DNA of 5,062 bases, from contig JAHFCS010000197.1 in assembly GCA_023249395.1 (NCBI GenBank), positions 1-5,062 on the forward strand, in the 5' to 3' direction. This DNA is from Gemmatimonadota bacterium (GTDB lineage: Bacteria; Gemmatimonadota; Gemmatimonadetes; Gemmatimonadales; Gemmatimonadaceae). Below, one piece after another: positions 1-5,062 of this stretch (the first letter of the stretch is position 1; every line of letters starts with the position of its first letter). The notes under the pieces were generated by a model. The model was not told the origin of the DNA and did not search any database. It saw only the letters and a program-made list of their open reading frames with translations. The position numbers were made by a program, and so were the translations under genes.

Positions 1-573
1 GTTGAGCGCGTCATTCGGCCCGAGCCCCCGCTTATAGTCGATCGACAACAGCGTGAGCAGCCAAATAACTCCGGCGGTGACGTGCGCTCCGTGAAAACCG
101 GTGAGTGTGAAGAACGACGATCCGAAGAGGTTGGTGCGAATCGTCAGCCCTTCGTGCACGAAGGATGTGAACTCGAATGCCTGGAAGCCGAGGAAGGTCG
201 TTCCGGCAAGCGCGGTCGCCCACAGCCAGAGCTTCGACGAGCCGAGTATCCTATCGCCCGTCGTGCGCTTCGGGACGTCCTTGTTCTGAACGGCGGAGAG
301 CGCGAGCACCATGAACAGCGACGACATGAGCAGAGTGAACGTCGACGCCGAGGTGACAGGGATGTTGAGGATTGCATGGAAATGGTGCCCGCTCGTTGGA
401 TCCACCCACGTCTCGTGCGGGAACGGACCGACTCTGCTCCGCCCCTTGTAGATGAGATAGGTGGAGATGAGCGACACGAACAGCATGCACTCCGAGCCGA
501 TGAAGGCCCAGATGGCGACCTTCCGGCTGTCGAGACCGGTAGAGGTGTAGTGGTGCGCGGCTGGTGCGGACAT
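1..573 (-). CDS. coxC: cytochrome c oxidase subunit III (3' end beyond window)
   Basis: Accessory membrane subunit of the aa3/caa3 oxidase, which stabilises subunit I during turnover. I translated 191 codons from the ATG at 573 without a stop; the gene runs off the left edge. Visible marks are WAFIGSE at 22-28 (E28 matches the conserved helix-III Glu of the family), GFQAFEF at 129-135, and GFHGAHV at 159-165 with the canonical HGxHV histidines. Four hydrophobic segments are seen, at about 19-41, 69-92, 112-135 and 150-177; a fifth should lie just outside. There is no pair of helices before the SE motif, so this is the short five-helix type (usual length about 190-210 aa) and only a few tens of residues at most are missing. 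The start lies 3 nt after the coxA stop. A GGAG at 586-589 inside coxA is 12 nt from the ATG, rather far, so translation is probably coupled to coxA. Family assignment is firm. Confidence 0.95.
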   Translation of the reverse strand, partial: MSAPAAHHYTSTGLDSRKVAIWAFIGSECMLFVSLISTYLIYKGRSRVGPFPHETWVDPTSGHHFHAILNIPVTSASTFTLLMSSLFMVLALSAVQNKDVPKRTTGDRILGSSKLWLWATALAGTTFLGFQAFEFTSFVHEGLTIRTNLFGSSFFTLTGFHGAHVTAGVIWLLTLLSIDYKRGLGPNDALN

Positions 574-576
574 GAT

Positions 577-2433
577 CTAGTGGTGCTCCGGCTCGAGCGG
601 GCTCAAGAGCCAGCTGTAAAGGGATCCAACGAGAATGGCGGCGCCGATGAAAATGAGCGCGTGTGTGATCATCAGCCCGGAGAACATGACGATCAACCCC
701 AGGGCGACGAGTAGAGGCTTGATGGTGCTGTACGGAAGAACGATTCCCAGCTCTTCCGCGCTCCTTCCTTCCTGGGAATTGATCCGGGCGCTCTCGGCGT
801 CGGCCTCGCCTCCTTCCCATAACGGGTAGCGCGACGTGACGTACGGCAACACCGCGAAGTTGTACTCGGGCGGCGGCGACGGAATGCTCCATTCTAGCGT
901 TCCCGCGTTCCATGGATTCGGGCCGGCAATGGCGCCGCGCTTGCGGCTCATGAAGAAGTTGTAGACGAAGATCAGCGTCGCGACGACTAGAATGTAAGCG
1001 CCAATGCTCGATATGAGATTGTAGCTGTCCCATCCCTGGCCGGCGTCATAGGTGTAGATGCGGCGCGGCATCCCGAGCATTCCGGAGAAGTGCATCGGGA
1101 AGAAGGTCAGGTTCATGCCGACGAAGTTGGTCCAGAAGTGCCATCTGCCGAGCGGCTCGTTCATCAGGCGGCCTGTGATCTTCGGGAAGTAATTATAGAT
1201 GCCGGCGAAGATTCCCATGATCGAGCCGCCGAACAGCACGTAATGGAAATGGGCGACGATGAAGTACGTATCGGTCTGCTGCAGGTCCGCCGGCGGCGAG
1301 GCGTGCATGATGCCGGAGATTCCGCCGATGATGAACAGCGCGACAAGGCCGATGCCGAACATCATCGATGTCGTGTATCGGATGGACCCCTGGGCCATCG
1401 TCGCCAGCCAGTTGAAGATCTTGACGCCGGTTGGAATGCCGATGAGCAGCGTCGAGAGCGCAAACACGCTGTCGGCGATCGGTCCCAAGCCGACGGCGAA
1501 CATGTGGTGCGCCCACACCCCGAAGCCAAGTACTCCGATGAGAATTCCCGAGTAAACCATCACCGGGTAGCCGAACAGCGGCTTGCCCGAGTAGGTCGGC
1601 AACACCTCGGACACGAGGCCGAAGGCTGGCAGGATGAGGATGTATACCTCGGGATGCCCGAAGATCCAGAAAAGGTGCTGCCAGAGGAGCGGATCGGCAC
1701 CGGCCGTGATCGTGTAAAAGTTCGTCCCGAAGAAGCGATCGAAAAGAAGGAAGACGAGCGCGATTGTGATGACCGGGAAGGCGAGGATCAGCATGAACAT
1801 CACAACGAAAGACATCCAGGTGAACATCGGCATGCGCATCAGCGTCATGCCGGGCGTCCGCAGGTTGATGATCGTTGTGATGAAGTTGAATGCCGCCGCC
1901 AGCGACGATACGCCGAGCACCAGAAGTCCGATCACCCAGAAATCAATGTTGACTCCGGGCGAATACGCCTTGGTGGTAAGCGGGACGTAGCCGAACCACC
2001 CACCGTTCGGGGCAACCTGAAAGAGGATCGGCAGCGTAATGAAGATTCCGCCGAACAGATAGACCCAGTAGCTGAAGGCGTTGAGCCGCGGGAACGCGAC
2101 GTCGCGCGCGCCGATCTGCAGGGGAATCAGGAAGTTGAAGAATGCCGCCGACAGCGGCATGACCGCGAGGAAGATCATCGTCGTACCGTGCATCGTGAAG
2201 AGCTGGTTGTAGAGCTCTGCCGACACGAAGTGGCGATTTGGTCCCTGAAGCTGGATGCGAAGCAGCTCCGCTTCGAGGCCGCCGATGATGAAGAACACAA
2301 GTGCGGTGTAGAGATAGAGCAGTCCTATCCGCTTGTGGTCCACCGTCGTGAGCCAGCTCCAGACCCCCGATTTCTCCGCGTAGGGAGCTGTGGCGTGCGG
2401 AGCAGCCTGGGTCGGGATTGCGGTCGATGCCAT
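577..2433 (-). CDS. coxA: cytochrome c oxidase subunit I, A1-type haem-copper oxidase
   Basis: Catalytic subunit (618 aa, inner membrane) that reduces O2 to water at haem a3-CuB and pumps protons. Ligands read from the translation: haem a H82 and H397; CuB H260, H309 and H310; haem a3 H395; the His-Tyr crosslink pair H260/Y264 in GHPEVY. D-channel residues N100, D111, N118 and E262, and K-channel residues T335 and K338, are all present, which marks an A1-type proton pump. The Arg pair R457/R458 (MPRR) would face the haem propionates. T387-D388 replaces the usual His-Asp of the Mg site. Beyond the 12 core helices there are two more hydrophobic stretches at about 571-590 and 592-610, as in Bacillus CtaD, which match the two helices absent from CoxC. 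The sequence closely resembles CtaD of Bacillus throughout, by memory. The ATG is 12 nt after the coxB stop with a good GAGGA ribosome site, so the start is secure. Confidence 0.98.
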   Translation of the reverse strand: MASTAIPTQAAPHATAPYAEKSGVWSWLTTVDHKRIGLLYLYTALVFFIIGGLEAELLRIQLQGPNRHFVSAELYNQLFTMHGTTMIFLAVMPLSAAFFNFLIPLQIGARDVAFPRLNAFSYWVYLFGGIFITLPILFQVAPNGGWFGYVPLTTKAYSPGVNIDFWVIGLLVLGVSSLAAAFNFITTIINLRTPGMTLMRMPMFTWMSFVVMFMLILAFPVITIALVFLLFDRFFGTNFYTITAGADPLLWQHLFWIFGHPEVYILILPAFGLVSEVLPTYSGKPLFGYPVMVYSGILIGVLGFGVWAHHMFAVGLGPIADSVFALSTLLIGIPTGVKIFNWLATMAQGSIRYTTSMMFGIGLVALFIIGGISGIMHASPPADLQQTDTYFIVAHFHYVLFGGSIMGIFAGIYNYFPKITGRLMNEPLGRWHFWTNFVGMNLTFFPMHFSGMLGMPRRIYTYDAGQGWDSYNLISSIGAYILVVATLIFVYNFFMSRKRGAIAGPNPWNAGTLEWSIPSPPPEYNFAVLPYVTSRYPLWEGGEADAESARINSQEGRSAEELGIVLPYSTIKPLLVALGLIVMFSGLMITHALIFIGAAILVGSLYSWLLSPLEPEHH

Positions 2434-2440
2434 CCGATAT

Positions 2441-2445
2441 TCCTC
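2441..2445 (-). promoter_or_regulatory. ribosome binding site of coxA
   Basis: GAGGA on the minus strand, 7 nt before the coxA ATG at 2433. It fills nearly all of the 12-nt gap between coxB and coxA and fixes the coxA start. Confidence 0.8.
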
Positions 2446-3699
2446 TTACTTCAGCGCCGAAAGATATGCGACGATGTCAGCGATCTGCTGGTCGTCTAGT
2501 CCGCCCTGGGCCTTCGTGACCTGCGTCTTGAGCACCGGATCGAATTCATTCATGCCCAGCGTCGGCATGATGACTCCGGGCTTCATCACCCGCGCATTCT
2601 TGATCCAGAGAGCAAGATAGGCCGGCGTGTTGGGAAAGCTTCCCGCGCCGATCGTGGCTCGTGATCCGAAATGCGTCAGGTTGGGTCCGATGTTGGCCAT
2701 CGACGCCGGATTGCCTGCGATCGCGTGACATCCGATGCAGGCGGCCGATGAATAGACCTGCTGGCCGCGGTGGGCATTCCCGGTGAGACCGCGAGTGAAG
2801 GTCATTCCCGCAGGAACCGGCGTATGCGGCTTGGCGTAGTCGAACTCCGGCTGGTTCGCGGGGAAAGTGTAACCAGGCTCTGCCGATCCTTCCGATACCG
2901 GCACGATCATCGCGGGCGTGGCTGCTCCGGCCGCCGGCGCGGGCGTCGGTATCGCAGTCGCTCCGAACACCGCCGGCCCACGCTCCTTTGCGACCCAGCT
3001 CGCGAACTGATCGGGCTTAACTGTGAACACGCGGAAGCGCATCTTGCCGTGCGACGTCCCGCAGTACTCGGTACAGAAGCCATTCCACTCCGCCGGCTGC
3101 ATCGTCGAGTCGGGCGTCAGCCAGATGTAATTGGTTCGATTCGTTATCAGATCGCGCTTGCCGCCAAGCTGCGGCGCCCAGAAGGAATGAATCACGTCGT
3201 TGGACGTGAGCTTGAAGTTCACGGTGCGGCCAGTGGGAATGTAGATCTCGTTGGCGGTGATGATTCCGTATTCGGGATAGCGGAACTCCCACCACCACTG
3301 ATGTCCGATGACCTCGATCTGAAGGGCGCCTGCGACGGCCTTCGCCTGGGTCTTGAAGATCGTCCTCACCGTTGGAACGGCGATGAACAGAAGAATGAAC
3401 GCCGGAATGAGGGTCCAGAAGATCTCGATTACGACGTTGCCGTGTGTCTGCGGCGGCCGTTGGTCGCCCTCTCGCTTGCGATAGCGAAACACGATGTAGA
3501 TGAGGGCGCTTTCGACGAGAACGAATACGATCGTCGCAAGCAGCAGCAGCCGATCCCAGAGGAAGTCGATTGCCAGGCCATAGTCCGAATGCGGACTGAA
3601 CGTCGTGTTCGGATGTTGCTCGCATGCGGCGAGTGCCAGCGCAAGCACGGCCAACATGCCAAACGATGCGATTCGCCGCAGGCGGAAATTGCCTTTCAT
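2446..3699 (-). CDS. coxB: cytochrome c oxidase subunit II fused to cytochrome c (caa3 type), lipoprotein
   Basis: Electron-entry subunit, anchored in the inner membrane with its CuA and haem c domains on the outer face. From the ATG at 3699 it is 417 aa. A signal peptide ends in the lipobox LAAC (C26 would be the lipidated residue). Two membrane helices follow at about 44-72 and 89-115. The cupredoxin domain has the WWW aromatic patch (135-137) and a full CuA set: H171, C209, E211, C213, H217 and M220. A Pro/Ala-rich linker (about 245-270) leads to a class I cytochrome c domain with CIGCH at 321-325 (C321, C324, H325) and the likely distal ligand M378 in an MP motif. The fused haem domain means the enzyme is caa3-like and need not rely on a separate cytochrome c docking step. 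An in-frame GTG at 3750 would add 17 residues before the signal peptide; the ATG is preferred because AAAGGA sits 6 nt upstream. First gene of the operon. Confidence 0.97.
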   Translation of the reverse strand: MKGNFRLRRIASFGMLAVLALALAACEQHPNTTFSPHSDYGLAIDFLWDRLLLLATIVFVLVESALIYIVFRYRKREGDQRPPQTHGNVVIEIFWTLIPAFILLFIAVPTVRTIFKTQAKAVAGALQIEVIGHQWWWEFRYPEYGIITANEIYIPTGRTVNFKLTSNDVIHSFWAPQLGGKRDLITNRTNYIWLTPDSTMQPAEWNGFCTEYCGTSHGKMRFRVFTVKPDQFASWVAKERGPAVFGATAIPTPAPAAGAATPAMIVPVSEGSAEPGYTFPANQPEFDYAKPHTPVPAGMTFTRGLTGNAHRGQQVYSSAACIGCHAIAGNPASMANIGPNLTHFGSRATIGAGSFPNTPAYLALWIKNARVMKPGVIMPTLGMNEFDPVLKTQVTKAQGGLDDQQIADIVAYLSALK

Positions 3700-3705
3700 T
3701 CCAAA

Positions 3706-3711
3706 TCCTTT
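3706..3711 (-). promoter_or_regulatory. ribosome binding site deciding the coxB start
   Basis: AAAGGA on the minus strand, 6 nt before the ATG at 3699. The alternative GTG at 3750 has no comparable purine-rich site upstream, and the ATG start places the Arg-rich n-region and lipobox at normal distances from the N-terminus. Confidence 0.7.
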
Positions 3712-3793
3712 GACCTTCGTGTCGGAGCGTGCAGAATCGTCCGCTACCACTCACTGATGGTGGAAAAACAGCCTACAAGCTAACGCCTGTAGT

Positions 3794-3823
3794 TCTATAT
3801 CGGGAGGGTACCGACGGTGTCAT
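3794..3823 (-). promoter_or_regulatory. candidate sigma70-like promoter for coxBAC
   Basis: On the minus strand, ATGACA (3823-3818) matches the TTGACA -35 box at five of six positions. It is followed after 18 nt by TATAGA (3799-3794), which matches TATAAT at four of six. Transcription would begin near 3787 and leave a leader of nearly 90 nt before coxB. This is pattern matching only; a match of this quality can arise by chance and the lineage's promoter consensus is unknown. Confidence 0.3.
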
Positions 3824-3894
3824 AATTGGCGGGAAACTACACTCGCGGATTACGTTATGCGAAGCCGACACCCTCCTTCTACCGGCGCAAGAAA

Positions 3895-4974
3895 ATGAAC
3901 ATCACTCGTCGCGAATTCATCGGTGCGGGCGCAACGGCAGTCGCCACCATGACTCTCTCGAAGCCGTTATTCGCGGTCGAAGGCGAGCAATCCTTACCGG
4001 CCACTTTTGCGGGACGACCGGTGGTAATCGCGTCGGCCAACGGGATTCGTGGAGTGGCGAAGGCCTATGACATGATCACTCGCGAGAACGCCGATACACT
4101 CGACGCAATCGTCGCCGGCGTGAACATCCAGGAGCTCGATCCCAACGATCAATCGGTGGGACTCGGCGGATTGCCGAACGAGGATGGCGTCGTCCAGCTG
4201 GATGCCTGCTGCATGCACGGCCCGACGAAACGCGCTGGAGCGGTCGCAGCGCTGGAGGACGTCGCTACCGCGTCACTGGTTGCGAAGGCGGTGATGGACT
4301 ACACCGACCACATCATGCTCGTCGGAGCAGGGGCGAAGAAGTTCGCACTGGAGATGGGATTCGAGGAGCAGAATCTGCTCACCGAGAAAAGCCGGCAGGA
4401 CTGGCTCAAATGGAAATCGTGCATCAACAACAACGACAACTGGCTCGATCACAGCGACCCGGTGAAGATCAAGTACTCGACCGGCACGATCAACATGAAT
4501 GCGGTGAACGCCACCGGGGATATTTCCTCGGTTGTAACGACAAGCGGTATCTCGTGGAAGATTCCGGGGCGCGTCGGCGACTCAGCGATCATCGGCGCCG
4601 GCCAGTATTGTGACAACACGGTGGGCGCCGCCGGATCTACCGGGCGGGGCGAGGCCAATATCAAGGTTTGCGGGGCTTTCTTCATAGTGGAGCTGATGCG
4701 CCAGGGCGTAGCTCCCGAGGCCGCATGTCTGAAGACGATCGAGCGGGTGATCGCCATGACCGAGAAGAGACTGCTCGACTACCGTGGCCGGCCCCGATTC
4801 GATCTCAGCTTCTATGCGCTTGCCAAAGACGGACGCTTCGGCGGCGCGACTGCATACTCAGGAGGTCAGTTCGCCGTGGCGGATGCCTCCGGGCCCCGTT
4901 TGGTGGAATCAGCCTACATGTTCAAGATGACTGAACGGCCGGCATCCCCCGCGATGGTGTGTCGCCAAGCTTGA
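3895..4974 (+). CDS. Tat-exported N4-(beta-N-acetylglucosaminyl)-L-asparaginase family protein (Ntn-hydrolase)
   Basis: Glycosylasparaginase / isoaspartyl peptidase family, 359 aa from the ATG at 3895. Family members are made as a precursor that cuts itself before a Thr, which then serves as the nucleophile for hydrolysing the side-chain amide of (glycosyl)asparagine. Seen here: a Tat signal with TRREFIG at residues 4-10 and a hydrophobic stretch to about 27; VGLGGLPNEDG at 88-98; LDACCMHG at 102-109; the cleavage motif GTI at 197-199 with nucleophile T198; TTSG at 215-218; GRVGDS at 225-230 (R226 and D229 would hold the substrate alpha-carboxyl and amino groups); GSTGRG at 247-252. Length and motif order fit the family. 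The Trp that lines the pocket in the flavobacterial enzyme is replaced (A48), so the substrate is uncertain. An in-frame TTG at 3826 would add 23 residues ahead of the Tat motif; the ATG is preferred although its Shine-Dalgarno (AAGAAA, directly adjacent) is poor. The last 17 codons overlap the opposite-strand chemoreceptor gene. Confidence 0.9.
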   Translation: MNITRREFIGAGATAVATMTLSKPLFAVEGEQSLPATFAGRPVVIASANGIRGVAKAYDMITRENADTLDAIVAGVNIQELDPNDQSVGLGGLPNEDGVVQLDACCMHGPTKRAGAVAALEDVATASLVAKAVMDYTDHIMLVGAGAKKFALEMGFEEQNLLTEKSRQDWLKWKSCINNNDNWLDHSDPVKIKYSTGTINMNAVNATGDISSVVTTSGISWKIPGRVGDSAIIGAGQYCDNTVGAAGSTGRGEANIKVCGAFFIVELMRQGVAPEAACLKTIERVIAMTEKRLLDYRGRPRFDLSFYALAKDGRFGGATAYSGGQFAVADASGPRLVESAYMFKMTERPASPAMVCRQA

Positions 4975-5062
4975 ACGTTCCCACGAGCTGAGCGACGCGA
5001 CGCGCAGCCGAGGAGAGCGAGCTCGCCGCTCCGGCGATCTCATCGATGCTGTCGCTCTGTTC
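4922..5062 (-). CDS. methyl-accepting chemotaxis protein, C-terminal end only (5' part beyond window)
   Basis: Reading the minus strand from the right edge gives 46 codons and a TGA at 4924-4922. The segment starts EQSDSIDEIAGAASSLSSAA and continues to VAQLVGTFKLG, which is the classical ending of a chemoreceptor signalling domain: the EQS-SI-EI heptad coiled coil followed by the VG-FK/R-L end of the methylation helix. Such receptors sense a signal across the membrane and control the CheA kinase; the sensor part lies outside the window. After FKLG come 13 non-conserved residues ending in AVQSS, with no NWETF-type pentapeptide for binding CheR/CheB. The reading frame overlaps the 3' end of the asparaginase gene by 53 nt on the other strand. 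Confidence rests on a short but very typical motif; a related coiled-coil signalling protein is the main alternative. Confidence 0.82.
   Translation of the reverse strand, partial: EQSDSIDEIAGAASSLSSAARRVAQLVGTFKLGDTPSRGMPAVQSS

Larger units (their letters stand above)
3700..3894. other. divergent intergenic region between cox operon and asparaginase gene
   Basis: About 195 nt without a convincing gene, lying between two divergently read genes. It should carry the promoters and any operators for both. It is visibly richer in A/T than the flanking genes in places (for example near 3760-3800 and 3820-3840). I see a sigma70-like candidate for the cox direction (listed separately) but no convincing promoter for the rightward gene and no long palindrome. 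A purine run GGGAGGG at 3802-3808 lies too far from either start to be a ribosome site. Confidence 0.7.

Noticed and set aside
82..714. A 210-codon plus-strand open frame opposite coxC.
   Set aside because: Charged, repetitive product with no family resemblance; the minus strand encodes subunit III with GFHGAHV and the SE motif.
251..1033. A 260-codon minus-strand frame spanning the coxA/coxC boundary.
   Set aside because: It is out of frame with both genes and rich in His and Arg; it adds nothing over two well-supported genes.
2218..2250. Loss of the D-channel entry Asp in CoxA, suggested by a His (H68) where Bacillus has Asp in the loop before the YN motif.
   Set aside because: Counting from the haem a ligand shows the true D-channel Asp is D111 in the IGARD motif, which is present together with N100, N118 and E262.
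1090..2499. A 469-codon open frame on the plus strand, opposite coxA.
   Set aside because: Its product is rich in Arg, Glu, His and Asp with no domain-like pattern, as expected from reading the complement of a hydrophobic GC-rich gene. The minus-strand frame is an unmistakable subunit I with all ligands.
3700..3750. A longer CoxB starting at the GTG at 3750.
   Set aside because: There is no good ribosome site before it, and it would place 17 polar residues ahead of a normal lipoprotein signal peptide.
2770..3783. A 337-codon open frame on the plus strand, opposite coxB.
   Set aside because: Low-complexity Arg-rich product with no recognisable motif; it is the shadow of coxB, whose CuA and haem c motifs are complete.
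3773..3792. A small inverted repeat CTACA ... TGTAG in the intergenic region.
   Set aside because: Only five paired bases with a ten-base loop; this is expected by chance and has no terminator-like T run.
3826..3894. A longer asparaginase starting at the TTG at 3826.
   Set aside because: It would put 23 residues before the Tat motif; the ATG at 3895 gives a textbook Tat signal. Kept as a possibility in the findings because the ATG has a poor ribosome site.
4975..5062. Possible intergenic terminator region after the asparaginase gene.
   Set aside because: The stretch is coding on the minus strand for the end of a chemoreceptor, and no GC-rich hairpin followed by T residues is evident.

Overview
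The window is ordinary bacterial core-metabolism DNA, moderately GC-rich by eye and densely coding. It comes from an aerobic bacterium that has a caa3-type (cytochrome c-fused) haem-copper oxidase, a Tat-exported amidase and chemotaxis receptors. The fused CoxB, a subunit I of the Bacillus CtaD type, and the 'ASANG / GTIN' form of glycosylasparaginase-family enzyme would fit a Gemmatimonadota- or Acidobacteriota-like soil or environmental lineage. That placement is a recollection-based guess and not a measurement.

Layout. Positions 1-3699 hold a minus-strand operon read right to left: coxB (subunit II, lipoprotein, CuA domain plus C-terminal cytochrome c), then coxA (subunit I, haem a / haem a3-CuB), then coxC (subunit III, running off the left edge). 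The genes are 12 and 3 nt apart, so they are almost certainly co-transcribed. Positions 3700-3894 are the only non-coding stretch, a roughly 195-nt divergent intergenic region that must carry the promoters of both the cox operon and the rightward gene. Positions 3895-4974 on the plus strand encode a Tat-signal N4-(beta-N-acetylglucosaminyl)-L-asparaginase family protein (Ntn-hydrolase). From the right edge, the last 46 codons of a methyl-accepting chemotaxis protein come in on the minus strand (4922-5062) and overlap the asparaginase gene tail-to-tail by 53 nt.

How the genes work together. CoxB takes electrons through its tethered haem c and CuA and passes them to CoxA, which reduces O2 and pumps protons; CoxC is the accessory subunit. 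All redox ligands and both proton channels can be read in the sequence, so the enzyme looks intact and of A1 type. The two helices missing from the N-terminus of CoxC appear to be carried at the C-terminus of CoxA. The asparaginase and the chemoreceptor have no evident functional link to the oxidase.

I found no mobile element, CRISPR array, RNA gene or clearly undescribed system. The most notable points are the antiparallel overlap of the asparaginase and chemoreceptor genes (the receptor tail is easy to miss because it is short and cut by the window edge), the missing substrate-pocket Trp in the asparaginase, and a Thr in place of the usual Mg-site His in CoxA.
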